Origin: Congeria kusceri
Taxonomy: Eukaryota > Mollusca > Bivalvia > Myida > Dreissenidae
DNA: 64,000 bases
Assembly: GCA_027627225.1 (NCBI GenBank)
Contig: CM051030.1
Location: 27,149,927 to 27,213,926, forward strand
Direction: 5' to 3'
The position numbers were made by a program, and so were the translations under genes. Shown piece after piece: positions 12,681-26,767 of the stretch (its first letter is position 1; every line of letters starts with the position of its first letter). The notes beneath the pieces were generated by a model. The model searched no databases. It had not been told where the DNA came from and saw nothing but the letters and a program-made list of their open reading frames with translations.

Positions 12681-13455
12681 GACTTTCCCGTTGTGTGTGC
12701 TATGTTATTTGTGCTATGATTCATATGCTTGTTTATATCATGCTTTGATGTGTGTGTTTAACTTGTTATGTTTTATGCTAATCTCATTAAAATCATCTCC
12801 GGTCTGACGCAACTATATTATCCGCTGACTGGATCTGATGGCTTCGCATAAGGGGTCACGTTCAGATGAACCTTTTTCAGGAGCCAATCAAACTGGTGCC
12901 TTCAAAATGTTGTGGTACAACTTTATATATAAAGCACAAATACTATGCACGAAATTAACGTGAAATTTGTATGTTTACTCGCCTAAGATACCACTATATC
13001 CATTGTTATCCGTGTGATAATTAACTGTAAATGATTTATTCCCGATGGTCAGCTGGAAATGCATCACTTTTCAAAAAACCGTGGCCAAACATTGCTATGC
13101 AAAAGGCAATTTCATTGGGCGCAGCAGGGCGGATATTATTTATTGTTCGGAAGGTAATTCGAACGTAACCTGTTATACGTTGTCTTTAGATCCTAACAAT
13201 GTTAGGAATTGATTTTAATGAGATTGTGTTTTGTGCTGAAATGTAAATTGCATTTGTTATATTAATAAATGTAATAGTCAATACCAAAATAATAATTTTA
13301 AAAATAATATCGTCTTTATTATAATGACAGCCGAAACGTTACCATTGACAACCAGTTAAATGTACCCCAATGCTAATTTCACAACGATCGAGTTCTGACT
13401 ACGGATATTCACTATTACATTCCCGTAGACTTCGAGATAACGAGGTTCGGCTGTA

Positions 13456-14170
13456 TATACAGTGCAAAGGAAGTGAATTGTACAAGTTATGTTATCATAC
13501 GATAACTAGCAACTACACAAATATAAATACACAATCACCACATAAATAAAATAAATTAAATCATATTGTTATACTACATAGTTTACATGTGATACAAATG
13601 TGGCAAGAAGTACGTGTATACTACTAGTTAAACTAGTTAAACGGGTAGTGAAATGTTTAGTTGATGCGGTATCGGCTGATATACTTTATGGTAAACTGTC
13701 GTTGTACAGCATTTGTTTCTGTTTGAAAACAAATTTGACTAATTAATGTTTTATTAAATGATCTGTCAGTGGACAATCCACCTTGTATCTACTCAGTTGC
13801 AGTACATATTTTTCATAAGGACTCGCCTATATAACTCCTAAACTACCAGAATGGCGATATAAACAATGGTACTACATATTTATCATTCCCTCGTGTGTCA
13901 GTACAGTCGGCATGCCAATAATAGTAATATCTTTCTTCGCCTAAAAAACGACCACTGCAAAAAATTATATTAATGACTTCTTGTCAGAAAGAATTATCTA
14001 GTTAGATGGTAAAGGTTCGGTGTTATATGCAAATATTGAGTTAACAGAAGTAAACAAAAATAATTTTTTTTAATATGAACAACATTAAAAATATGAATAT
14101 TTTAACAGACAATTCATCAGGTAAATTAATGAATGAATCAATTAAGGAAAAAATATGTATTGTCTTATCA
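13456..14170. other. No gene recognised
   Basis: AT-rich sequence with no supported gene. Confidence 0.4.
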
Positions 14171-14175
14171 CTTTA

Positions 14176-14222
14176 TCATCATCATCATTATCATCATCAT
14201 CAGCATCATCATCATCATCACA
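14176..14222. repeat. CAT trinucleotide microsatellite
   Basis: Imperfect (CAT)n run. The poly-His and poly-Asp open frames on either strand are artefacts of the repeat. Confidence 0.85.
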
Positions 14223-14726
14223 ATCAGTGTTTTGTTTTCTCGGTAAACCCATTCCGGTGGGCATAACTCCATTAAAAATGTCAGTCGAGATAATTTTACT
14301 ATGACAACGATATTGGACAACATAATTTATTTTAACAAACGGGCAATGTTGTGTCAACATAGCAGAGTACAAAGCACAGACATTTTTAATTATTGCATCT
14401 GTATTTATCTGGATAAAGACGCACCCTTAAACGACAGAACACGTACAAATAGGTCACTACTTCATTTAGTTGTCTTCGCATGTATTTTAGTTACTTGGGC
14501 TGGATAGCCTGTACCAAACTTGCACATATGTAATTGGTAAATGATATGCTATAGAAACATTATATTGAGTTTTAAAAGTCTTAACTGTTTATGTGGTTTT
14601 GTTAACATAAGTATATATCCAAGGGCCTCATCGGAAATAAGCGTTCGGGCGTTCATGGGCTATCATAGGCTACAACACACATTCACTAAAACTTCCGTCC
14701 ATGTAACTTAACCTCAGATTATAGGG

Positions 14727-16156
14727 ACTTGTTCACATATTTTTGTATTCTTTAAAACATGCCATTAAATATCTAGATTGGAAAAAAAACTAAAGCATCT
14801 GAAATACAGAACTCAAGTATTTTAACAAAAAAAGCATTCACAAAGAAGAAAAAGTCGAACCAACGACCTCCGGATCAAACGTCTGACGCGTAAAACGCTT
14901 TTATATACATGAGTAATTTTTAGCTAGACTATTCGCCGAATAGTTCGATCTATACTACTCATCCGTTTGTCCGCGTCAGCGTCGGCGTAATGCTATGGTT
15001 AAGGTTTGCGTGCAACAAGTCCATATATCTGTAACTACTACAGATATTCAATTGAAATTTCACACATGTATTCGGGGTAATTATGTGAGGTTATTGACCA
15101 AGGCCCATAACTCTGATCTGCAATTTAGCAGAATTATGCCCCTTCATGTACTTTGAAAATCAGGCTAAAGTTTGCGTGCAACAACTCAATATCTCTATAT
15201 CTACTACAGATATTCAATTCAAACTTCACACATGCCGTCAGGGTTATTATATAAGGTAACTGGACAAGACAAATAACTGTGACCAGCATGTTAGCAGAAT
15301 TATGCCCTTTTTGTATTTTATACTGTCAGGTTGAGGTTTGCGTGCAAGAGAAAATATACCCCTTGTTGTACTTAAAAATTCAGTTTAAAAGTTGCGTGTA
15401 TCAAGTCCATATCTCTGTAATTACTACAGATATTCAATTGGAACTTCATACATGTATGTGAGGTCACTGACCAAGGCCCATAACTCAGACTTGCAATATA
15501 GCAGAATTATGCCCCTTTTTGTACTTTGAAAATAAGGTTAAATTTTGCACGCAACAATTTAGTATCTCTATATCAGCTACATATATTCAATTCAAACTTC
15601 ACACATGTATTCAATGTCATTATATACGGTCACTGGCCAAGGCACATAACTTTTTCATTGTCGTGCAACATTTTATTTTCTCTTAGTTAATTTACATACA
15701 AACATGCATACATAAACACAATTACTATTTTAAATTCATTTAATAATACATTTACAACAAAGATGTGCATAGGGAAATAACCGTGATCCGCATTTTAGCA
15801 GAATTATGCACTTTTTTCGTAGTGATAAAGACCAATAACTCTGATAAAACGGTTGAATAGTCGTGCGCGCTGTCCTGAGATAGCTCTTGTTACTTTATGT
15901 AAGTGATTCACGTGATTTCCGGAATTTCAAGAAAATAACAGAAATTCTCCAAAATATTGAGTCATTTCGCGTTACAAACGCTTTATCATTTTATCTATTT
16001 CAACGGAAGATTGCACATCTACGAAACGTCATTTTCAGTATATTTTTAGGTCATTAGTGCTATTTCGCTCCTTTATATACAGTTTGCTTTCATTTTTTGA
16101 ATATGTCACAATAATTTTGGAAACTGTCGTCAATCTGTGAACAGGTGCCCTGTTAA
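14727..16156 (-). mobile_element. TIR element with tRNA-like module (copy B), interrupted
   Basis: The left end AGGGACTTGTTCACAT and right end ctgtgaacaggtgccct match the ends of copies A and D in reverse orientation. A conserved internal block (gcgttacaaacgctttat, about 15969-15986) is the reverse complement of the block in A and D. A B-box-like gtcgaacc with surrounding tRNA-like sequence (14851-14890) reads on the minus strand. About 1 kb of unrelated repeat (14920-15900) has been inserted between the two halves. Confidence 0.55.
14920..15900. repeat. Bivalve-type repeat array inserted in copy B
   Basis: Three to four units repeat gtttgcgtgcaacaa(c/g)tc, atatctctgta(a/t)..actacagatattcaatt, acttcacacatgt, caaggcccataactc and agcagaattatgcccctt. 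The ends look inverted: ctattcgccgaatagttcg at the left and ggttgaatagtcgtgcgcgc at the right. This suggests a non-autonomous element with internal tandem units. Confidence 0.65.
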
Positions 16157-16329
16157 GTGATTCAAACAAATACTATTTTGCTTTGAAATAGTTGTTACTC
16201 TAGCATATTTAATTATAGTAAGTAAATTTAAGTGTTATTGCCTTTAATAGTTTTATAAACCTAATGTTTGTTACACCATAGTTATAAATGATTTATTATT
16301 TATATTGCTGTTAACTTGAGTGTTTTAAC

Positions 16330-16745
<416 letters not shown>

Positions 16746-17224
16746 TATTTGAAATATCGAACTTGTTTTTTACGTGGACTTATTTTGCAATCACGCATAT
16801 TCATACGCTCCTTTAAATTAAAGCCGTTGACAGTGATTGACTATGGTCGATAGAAATAAACATCAATATTATTTGCACTAGTATACTATATTGGTAAGTA
16901 AATCAAGTATATTTTATAAGGACATACAGTCGTTGTTAATATACTGTTAAAATTGCAGCGCATATGAGATCTCATAAGCCTGGGTTTTGATATATTTATC
17001 ATGTACTTTATAATGATAAACAAACGCTCTTGCGTCATGACCATTGGATTTCGTTGATTATTTAAATTGATAAGCATATAACTTGAATAGATATATGATA
17101 TCATTTAAACAAAGGTAAATATCGGTCGTTATTTAAACGAACTCATTTGCACATGTAATTTAATGTTAAATTGCTCTTTGCAATTGTGTACAACATTTGA
17201 AAGCTGTTCCTCTCTAAAGTAGAT

Positions 17225-17330
17225 CGAGTAGAACGCTTATGACATGTTTGCAGTATACATGTACACATACAAGGAAGTCTTCCTCATTCATAAACTTAAG
17301 GATGTAGGTCAAGTTATAGATTTGAATCCA
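17225..17330 (-). pseudogene. Degenerate copy of the minus-strand 3' exon (paralogue 1)
   Basis: The plus-strand block acaaggaagtcttcctc..aagttata (about 17267-17313) matches 26840-26890 and 42460-42510. On the minus strand it reads YNLTYILKFMNEEDFLVCVH, clearly related to the NEEDFL/DEEDFL peptide of the other copies, and then runs to a stop. Flanking sequence (16780-16830, 17030-17135) also resembles sequence around 42030-42360. Too broken to call a gene. Confidence 0.45.
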
Positions 17331-17339
17331 TGATATATC

Positions 17340-20170
17340 ACTAGTAATAAATTTACACTTTACGAAATGTCGATAACAAGTATTCACAAAAGCTCTGTAT
17401 ACACATATCTATATGTTGAAGGAAAATGTCACTTGAAGCTCAAATTTATGTTCAAATTGATAATTTAGTGCATTTCAATGAGCATATTTCATGAGAAAAC
17501 ATTATTTAAATTAAATAATAAGGATATACGTTTGATTTTGTGTCCGCTTCAAGCCATTCGATTTTAAAGGTGTTAAGCAATACATACTGAACCATGTGCA
17601 ATAACTCGGGTTTCAAAGCAGGAAAATGTCCATACAAGTACTCTTTTCTTTACCGAATAGTATTCTACCACAGTTTGAAACTTTACATGTTTCTGATAGT
17701 AAGAGTAGGGTTTGAGTATGATATGTTATCTATGCGACTGTCAGTTTTCTGATTTTAATTCTCTACTAGTATTTTGTTACATACTACATATCTTCTGTAA
17801 CATTTTCACTACAATACAATTAAATTCAGTCCGTTTTAAAGGTTCTTTAAATATTCATAAAAGGTTTATTTTAATACTTCGCACTTAGTCTATCTCAAAG
17901 TTAGGAGACTCACCGGATCATCCCATTTCGAGAAAATATCCGGTGGTGACTTCCGAGGAGGTCCATGTAGTAAAATATTGTAAACAGTACGTTTGACTTT
18001 CCAGTTGTTTATTATTTTCATTTAAGAAATCGGCAAATGTCATTACCAGTAGAAATGATAAAAGACTACTCCTTCGTAGTTTCGTTAATTAATGTGCAAA
18101 TATGAAGGCTGTAGTGTTTGTAAGTTTAAAGTAGGAAATGTGGTTGTATTTGGCTATATAGGCAATTTTGACAACCTTCTTGTCAGAAACCACTGGCTGC
18201 ATTTCGAAATCAAAACGCTGACAGTGTAGAAAGACTGTTGGCGACACAAAAAATTTAAAAGCATGTGAGTTAGGTTTTGCTTAAAAGAAAGCAATTGTTT
18301 GAATGAAGTTCAATTTCTCACCTTTAAACTTGATAATATGGCTTCATATAATATAATAATATAATATAATAAACAGAATAAAAATTTATTTGTAAGTAAC
18401 GAACACATATTGTTCAAACTAATTATCGAATGCAAACGGAATTATATAAATGTCACCTAACAAGTTAATCTGAAACGAGCCATGCAGAACAACCAATGAA
18501 GCGTGGTATTAAGAAGCATCGTTTGTTAGTGATTCGTTAATAAATAAATCATGAAATAACAATTTAATATTAAGTCTGTGTCATATCTTGTCATTGTCAT
18601 GTTATATTTTATTATGATTTAATAAAATTTAATGTAATTAGTTTCATATATCAATTTTATTTGTACTACACTCCAATATTAACAGTGAACGTTTGGTCAT
18701 ACTAACATAGTTGCAGGATTAAGTCATTGATTAATATTTGTTTGCTGTAGAACATGTTACGTAATTGAATCTTGCTGTTCAATTTAAAGAATACAGTATA
18801 TACAGTATTGTGTTTATTTACAAATTTCAGCAATAACCTGAATATAAATGAGTATCGTTATCGGTTTTATGTATTGACTTGAAAAATGTATTTGAATAAA
18901 TTTTTCACTTCACTGTTTTCTTTTTTGACATCTTGTTTTCAATATTACTTTATTCGTGAACAAGTTGTATTATTGTTTTATGTATTATTGAATCAGATAT
19001 AATATTATAATATTATATTATTTTGCGACTGAGGAAAACAGATTTTACATATTATTCGTTAATTTGTATATCGACACAATTTCTGATATCAGAAATGCAA
19101 TCTTGTAAACGAATCTTAACAAGAACCGCAAACATAATTATAATAATACGTACGCGTTGAAATTGTCACGTATAAGTTTCTTAAACAACTTGCATTCCAA
19201 CATTTGTATTTGACAGCAAAGACCTGTTCATTGTCATTGTCATTACTTGATTTGACATTCTCTTTCAATTGAATTTTTATATGAAATTATGCAGTTGATG
19301 TACGTAATTAAAATGTTTCTCCTATACAACAACACATCTATACATATGTATATACGTGTAGGTTGCAATGAAAGACTGGATGGGTTTAAATTCTATCAAA
19401 CTCATCTTTCGTTTCATACAAATCTTCATTTTTTATGAACGTTTAGTTGATATTAATTCGACCGGCGTTAAACCCCATTTTGTATTTTAACCATGAAGTT
19501 TTTTCATAAAGAAAATTATGTGATTAAAAATTGATATGCTTGACACAACCGTCTTACTAGATTCCTGATTTTAAAGAATTCGAATTTATTTGCATATATG
19601 TATGTACATTTTGATTTAACTGAAGTATTTCTTACAATTATCGTGTTATATTGTCATGAAAGCATTGTGTGTAATTTTACATCGTATAAATAACTGTGCT
19701 TCTTCTTTTAAGCACCTGGCCAAATTTAAGTCACTTGTTCGTCACACGTACACACTGAGAAAAACATCTTTAGTAATTATCGAAGAATAAGTCTTAGCTT
19801 TTCGATTTTAGCTGGGTATGGAAGTATATGCGCAACCTGTTCCCCGTTAATGCCTCCATTATCCATTTATAACTACGGGTGAATACTCGTCACTTAAAGA
19901 ACCACTGCCTCGTGAAACAACGGTCGCACAAAATAAAGAGCCAATGACTTTGAGCTGATAGGTAAAATGTATCAAATCTGTAATTTTAAGAGACACAACT
20001 GCGTTACTAGTGCCGTTGCAGCAGATAATTCGACAGTGTACGTTTTTGTAAATATGATGTATGTGCGCTCATTATGAGTGCCCGCAAATCGCACATTAAA
20101 GTGTGTTTTACTTATACAATATAATTGTGAAGTACTGGTATTTGTTAGATTGAAGAGTTTTAACACAGTA
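17340..20170. other. No gene recognised
   Basis: AT-rich sequence including a (TATAA)n-like patch near 18345-18372. No coding or RNA gene is supported. Confidence 0.4.
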
Positions 20171-20173
20171 TAA

Positions 20174-20922
20174 AGCCTCAGTCAAACATTCCCGATTATG
20201 GCTCCGAACAGCGTCCCGACAGCGCTACGATAGAAATAATAAAAAAGTCGGGAATTTCGGGACGCTGTCGGGAGCTGTCTGGACACTTTCGGAACACTGT
20301 CCTGAGATTCGGGAATGATCGGGACATGTTTGGCGTGATCGGCAAGCACTCCCGACATTTAAGGTTTTCCATTAATATTCGGGAGACTCAGCCGAATTTA
20401 TATAGTCGGGACAGATTCGGCTATATCGGATCGAATTCGGGACGGTGTCACGATGTTGTCGGGACAATATCCGGTGGAACGAGAATGATATTGCATAAAC
20501 ATATAATATACATATATCACGTCCTGTGTATATATCGTGCGTGTTGTGCGTGTTTGTGTGCGTTTTTCATTTACCGGCAGAACTTTCACCGAAAACCATT
20601 AATGCTTCCCGATTATGGATCCTGGCAGATTCCAGACAGCGCTACGAAAAAAATAATAAAAAGTCGGGAATGCATGGATGCTGTCGGAACGCTGTCGGGA
20701 GCTACTGGGACACTGTTGGGGCTCTTTCGGATTGCATTCTGTAAAATCGGGACTCTGTCGAAATGCTATCGTGACGCTGTCGTTACCACATTCGATCTTT
20801 AGATCAAAAAATGAATTTCGAGCACCGAATATCAGAATATTATCCCAACTTTAGACATATTTGATTCGGGACGCTTTCGGCTCAAGAACGGCAGGAAAAA
20901 CTGCGAATGTGTGACTGAGGCT
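20174..20922. mobile_element. TAA-flanked TIR element with 'cgggacgctgtcgg' internal repeats
   Basis: The left end AGCCTCAGTCAAACATT is inverted at the right (aatgtgtgactgaggct). TAA lies outside both ends (20171-20173 and 20923-20925), as expected for PIF/Harbinger-type elements. The interior is unusually rich in variants of tcgggac(gc/ac)tgtcgg on both strands. The 158-codon open frame inside is made of these repeats and shows no transposase motifs, so the element looks non-autonomous. Confidence 0.65.
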
Positions 20923-20924
20923 TA

Positions 20925-22780
20925 ACTCACTACACCCATAGACACTTCTATCTAGACCTTCGCTTAATCAGCTATGACTTTTGTATTTTTAGCCCGAATC
21001 TCTCCAAACGTTTCAAGAACACATAATAATATATAAGGCTTCGATTGTTTTAATGTCCTTGATCTGAAATTTCGTTTTCATACAAAACTTAACAAAAATA
21101 AAACATAATATCAAAACAAAAATTCACAAACAAAGACCATGTGAAAACCAAATAAAGTCAATTTTTCCATTATAAATTAAGAGTAAATGTTTTCGTTACG
21201 TTCTTATTTATTTTGAATTTAAAAAATCCTTAAAATAATGATTTAATAAATTTCAATCAGAATAAAGAGAAAATTTAACTAATAATTATTAAGCCATACA
21301 TCATAAGTATGTGGAATGCGGCTTCTTACATGCCAATGGCGCGCGCGCGTCCTGTATATTGCACAGTAGCCCTTTCCAGGTTTTGCATCTAACTTTTTAA
21401 AACTCCTCTCTAGCTATTGTTAACTGATAAGTTTACATTCACTTAATATCACAAACAAATTATAAGTTTGCCATGTGTTCCTGTGTGTAAAATAGGTTAA
21501 ATTTTAATCATGTGATATCCAAGTACAAAGATTTGATAAAATTGCATATTAATTTTCATATGATTGACATGTTTGAAAAAAAGAAGAAAATATTATTTTT
21601 CATTGTGGGATGGTTTTATTCATGAAATAATTAATGTTAAATGTTGTTTTGGGTGGAGTAATGATGTTAAACAATTTGATTATAAACTACATCGAATTTC
21701 TACATCCACCACGATTTTCTCGTGCAATTATTTCTTTTGACACCTAAGAGCACGAGGAACTATAAATGATTACTGCACCGTTTGATTTTTATCATACCTG
21801 TATTGGAAATTGTGTACGATGGTGCTGTGCAAAATTTGAAACCGATGTGATGTGCCATTTTTGAGAAAACTACAATCTAAAAAGGTCTAGTTGGAAGTGC
21901 CTTTGGGTGTATACATATACATATTGGGATTCACTTTTCAAGTTGGTTAGTTCACGTAGATGTATATCGTAACCAAATACATATTAACATGCGCTCGTTT
22001 AAATATCCGTTACATGTTTGTGCCTTTCTTTGCTTTAAACATCATTTCCAACACTGATTTGTTTTTTTACTTTGTATTGCAATGAATATATGCATTCCCT
22101 ATGCACAAGCTTTCTGCCGTTATTAGATTTAAATCGCTTAACTAATCAAATAATTATGTGCATACAATATCCGATACAAGACTGTGTGTTTCGTTTTTTA
22201 AACTATTATTTCAAAGACTGAATTATGTAACGCTGAATTATTTCCGGAGAATGTATCCTATCAGGATTCAATACATACGTTATATCCAAAAGACAATAAA
22301 TTATTGAATAATGTAGCGCCAATGCAAAGTTACATGGACATTACTTGTGTTTAAAAATGTAATCCCATTCAGTTTTCCCAGTCAATGAAGGTTCGTCATG
22401 TTCAGATCGTATGCTGCAATGAATTAGACTTAAGTTAATTATTCAGCAGATATATCTATATAACTTTGAAACGTACCTACATGTATACTATTAAATTATG
22501 TCATGCATATTATATTGGTACATAATATAATGCAGCGGTTATATCATTAGAAAGATTGTATGGCCTTTTATTTTTTGAAAGGAAAAATATATTATGTTGT
22601 TTGGTTTCATATGCAAGAAAAGCTGATTTAATTGACAACGCTATTATGTTCTGGAATAAGCAGCGGACTATATTTAAAATAATGTATTGTTAACCGTACG
22701 CTAGCTTAGCTTATATAATTATACTGTTCATAATGTATTTACACGTATAGATTGTGTGTAAAAATCTACATGACAACTTT
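20925..22780. other. No gene recognised
   Basis: AT-rich, with a short GC-alternating patch (ggcgcgcgcgcg, about 21338-21349). No supported gene. Confidence 0.4.
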
Positions 22781-22988
22781 TTGCTATTTTAATGCATCTA
22801 TGTTTAAAAGTAAATATGCGTATGGAAGTGTGTCATTATATTGACATTCCATATTCATATAAAACGCTACATGTATTATTATGTACCTTTTTCTAAGTAC
22901 ACGTAATGTACGTGTGTTTAATTGAACGTGCACAATACACTTAATATCGCATAGTTGACGGTTACGCCTGTACATGAAATATACTTAC

Positions 22989-23230
22989 CTGTATAAAACC
23001 TGTCGCAGTTAAGAATTGTTTTCAGTGTCTTCAAATGTAAACGTATCATTCATAAATACTGTATAAATTGAGGATATGTTATTTTCTAATACTGTAACTT
23101 TAAGTTTCGATGAATAGGCATTGAGTTTATTACGGATATAGTTTTTGATATTAACGATGTAACACACTCGAATAAATAAAACGAACGAAGCGCATAAAAT
23201 GCAATTACGGTATGATACTGAAGAATACAT
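22989..23230 (-). other. Exon-like segment with consensus donor, minus strand
   Basis: On the minus strand an open frame ends close to TTTATACAG followed by gtaagt (donor at 22988/22989), like the exon at 41240-41453. The phrase ttacagtattagaaaataac resembles ttacagttctatagaaataac in that exon. The reading frame before the donor is interrupted by a stop, so this is either a decayed paralogous exon or chance. Confidence 0.25.
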
Positions 23231-23460
23231 TTTTATCGCGAATGTAGTGGAAGGTTTTCCGTTTTAATATACTGCCTTCATTTAAGCGATCTCAATATTT
23301 TATAAGTCGGATTTATTAGGTCTATCTTGTAATTTATGTGAAGAAGATAAGCAACTTTTCTTAAGGCATACCTATTCAATTATTTGATTATTCAAATTGA
23401 TAAAATCGTAAACTGAATAAATATATGACCGTGATTAAAACCAACGTAAAAGGCGGTCGT

Positions 23461-26350
23461 TTTTATGCCCCCACCATAAATGACGGGGGGCATATAGTGT
23501 TTAGCCTGTTCGTGGGTACGTACGTATGTACGTATATACTTATGTACGTGTTTACGTATGTACGTATGTTCGGCTTCTTGTCCGGATAATTAATTTGTAC
23601 AGTATTGGAGGATTTTCAAACAACTTGGTAAAATATGGAGCATAACGAGACGGTGTTTTGCGCGCAAGAACCAGGTCCCTAGGTCCAAGTCATACTTTAA
23701 GGTCAAAGGTAAAATATAAGAATTAAAGCCATAGACACTGGCCGGAGCATAATTTTGTCCAGCATGGATGGAATTTCACATGTATTAGCATTATGAGACG
23801 GTGTGTCGCGCGCAAGAACCTAGGTCCAATGTCAAGGACACTCTTAACGATCAAACGTCAAATATAAGAGTTTAAGCCAATTAGACCCAGTCCAGACCAT
23901 AATTTTGTCCAGCTGGAAACGAATTTAAATTAACATGGCAGAAATGCTAAGTGTGTGTGTCGCGCTCAAGAACCATGTCCCTAGATCCAAGGTCAAGGTC
24001 AAACAAGAGATCAAAGGTCAAATATAAGAATTAAAGAATTAAAGCCATAGTAAAGCCACTGGCCGGAGTATAATTGTGTTCAGCATGAAAGGAATTTCGA
24101 ATAACTTTCAGCATGAAAACTTGTGAAGCATGGCGAGACATTGTGTCGCGCGCAAGAACCTAGGTCCAAGGTCCAGGTAACACTTAAAGGTCACACGTCA
24201 ACTATCAGAATTTAAGCCATAGACCACGTCCAGAGCATAACTATGTCCAGCGGGTAGTTTAAAATAAGTTGTCAGAAGTGCTTATCATGTTGTGGCGGTG
24301 TGTCGCGCGCACGAACCATGTCCCTAGGCTCAAAGTCAAGGTGACACTAAAAGGTCAAATGTCAAATATCAGAATTTAAGCCATAGACCCTGACCGAAGT
24401 ATAATTTTGTCCAGCATGGAAGGAATGTCAAATAACTTAGCACAATTGTTAAGCATTGTAAGACGGAGTGTCGCGCGCAAGAACCAGGTCCATAGGTCCA
24501 AGGTCAAGGTCACACTTAAAGGTCAAACGTCAAATATAGGAAATTAAGCCATAGACCTCCGGAGCATAATTTTGTCAAGCGGGTAAGGAATTTAAATAAC
24601 TTGTTAGAAGAGCTATGCATGGTAATACGGTGTGTCGCGCGCAAGAACAATTTCCTTTGGTCCAAAGTCAAGGTCACACTTAAAGGTCAAAGGTCTCATA
24701 TAAGAATTTGAGCCATAAAAACTGCCTGGCGCATAATTTTGTCCAGCAGGGAAGGATTTTCAAATAACTTGCATAAGTGAAAAGCATTATAAGGCGGTGT
24801 GTCACATGCAGGAAATAGTTGCATTGGTCCAAGGTCAAGGTCTCACTTGAAGGTCAAATGCCAAGTATATGTATAGAGTTTAAGATTCTTGTCCAGGCAA
24901 TAACTTTGTTTAGCATAGAAGGATTTCCAAATAACTTGGCAGAAGTGATAAGCATTGTGAGGCGGTGTGTCACGTGCAGGAACACGTTGCCTTGGTCCAA
25001 GGTCAAGGTCTCACTTAAAGTCATAAGCCAAGTTTATGCATATATGTTAAAATTCTTGTCTAGGCAATAACTTTGTCTAGCATAGAAGGATTTTCAAATA
25101 ACTTGGAAGAAGTGATAAGCCTTTTAAGACGGCTTGTCGAGCGCAAGAACTATGTCCAAGGTCAAGGTCACACTTAAATGTCAAAGTTTAAATAAAATGA
25201 TTAATACCGTGGACTCTGTCCGAAGCATAGATTTGTCTAGCATAACTTGTTAGCGCTGTGCGAATATTGAGCCACTTTTGATATGGGCAATATTCGCTTC
25301 AGCGCATAACCGGGGAAGGACCATTTCTGTGATGGAAAGTTCTCCTTCCATGTCTATATGGTTCTGACAGGATTTACATCGCATCTTTCTCGCACCAAAA
25401 TTAAATAGTTATTATGGATGGATTGCAATAAAAGGTTACATAGATAAACCATTCCTAATTAATGTTCTATAAATAATTGTATGATATCACTTTCATTGTG
25501 CATGCCTGAGTAATTTAAACATACACACTATTCATTTTTAATTTAATCTCGCAAACCTCCACCGCGTAAACTTTAATCAATATTCTGCTACGTCGTAGAC
25601 GTTTTAAGTTATTCTCTTTATCAGTATCATTATAGCTTGACTCTGATTGGTTTAAGTGCTAAACGAGGCTGTAATTTTGGGAATTTCTACATACATGTAT
25701 ACGATTTCTACACAAGTTTAAATCGGAATGAAAACATGATATATTTGGTAAATTTCAGCAAATTTAAAGCAGTTTAAGTGTTTTATATGTAAAGTACATA
25801 TATTAATAACTTCATGGTAGCGAATTGTAGGAATTAATGAAATTTTATACTTTCAGGTTTCCACCACATAAATGGTCTTTCGGCGATAGGACGTTCCGAC
25901 GAATTTAGCCATACATAAATCGTAACAGAACATTCTTTGCAAGTCTTTTAAATAAGACTAAGTTTTGTCCGGCATGGACAATTTTTCAAATTACTTGATG
26001 ACTAAATTAATAGAGATTTTGAGACGGCATGTGGCTTGCAACCACCAGGTCCATTTGGAGCAAGGTCAATGTCAAACTTAAAGGTCAAAGATCCAATATA
26101 AGAGTGTAATCCATTATCTTTGATCGAAGCATTGTTTTGTCCGGCATGGAAGAATTTTCAAAATACTTGGCAGAAGTGAAACGCAATATGAGATGGGATA
26201 TAGCTGAAAGGTCAAGGTCACTCATCAAGGTCAAAGTTCAAACAATTGCCAAGTGCATAAAATTATCATGCGTGCAGATATTTCCAGATAAATTGGCACA
26301 AATGATCACCATCACCTGATGGTATGTCGCATGCAAGAACCGGACGTGTG
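23461..26350 (+). repeat. Large tandem array (gaccttgacc family) with hairpin cap
   Basis: It begins at a hairpin atgcccccacc..gacggggggcat (23466-23494) followed by acgtatgtacgt-type sequence. More than ten units of about 160-180 bp follow, carrying tgtcgcgcgcaagaacc, ccaaggtcaaggtcac, aaggtcaaa..tcaaatataag and agcataattttgtccagcatgg. A segment without units (about 25230-25960) interrupts it. It is the opposite-orientation partner of 11480-12680. It has split the paralogous minus-strand segment: 23280-23460 and 26760 onward match adjacent sequence at 42200-42600. Confidence 0.85.
25250..25307. repeat. Inverted repeat inside the array interruption
   Basis: The arms gcgctgtgcgaatattg and caatattcgcttcagcgc can pair around a loop of about 20 bases. 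It marks the left edge of the segment that interrupts the array. Confidence 0.5.
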
Positions 26351-26767
26351 GAATTAATGAATTACTTCCCTTTATTGACGAGTGTGCAAAGCATAATTCA
26401 TAACTGATAAAAGTCATTTTGTTGATTTTTCATATAATGTTCTAAAATAGCAAGAGTAAGTGAAGCATACAAGAAACATATCTCATAATTTCCCCAAAAT
26501 TTTAATTACTACCCTTTATTAATTTTCTTGTCAGTTCTTAAACGATCGATTGGAAATTTGTGATAACTTACTTAATAGAATAAGAGAATACATTAGCAGA
26601 AAGTGCACTATAAAAGGACAATTCTCCTTTTGTAAAATAATGTGTATCCATATATACAAAGCGGCGCCTTGTATAACAGTCAGCATAGGTTGGGCATCCG
26701 TTTCTGTGAACACATTTATAGTTTCTAGTTTAAGTCAACCTCTGCACATTTATTTTTATGTTTAAGT

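Larger units (their letters stand above)
10723..13453. mobile_element. pogo/Tigger-like DNA transposon, decayed and with nested insertion
   Basis: The ends are inverted repeats: CAGCTGAACCTCGTTATTTC at the left, and on the right the inverted form (..agataacgaggttcggctg). They are flanked by TA on both sides (10721-10722 and 13454-13455). The motif 'gaacctcgttatytcga' is typical of pogo/Tigger-type elements in Tc1/mariner. A transposase C-terminal remnant lies at 11087-11239. A 1.2-kb tandem array occupies the middle, so the autonomous reading frame is destroyed. Confidence 0.75.

Noticed and set aside
20326..20802. 158-codon open frame
   Set aside because: It lies wholly inside a TIR element and follows its internal repeats; no transposase motif or splice signal.
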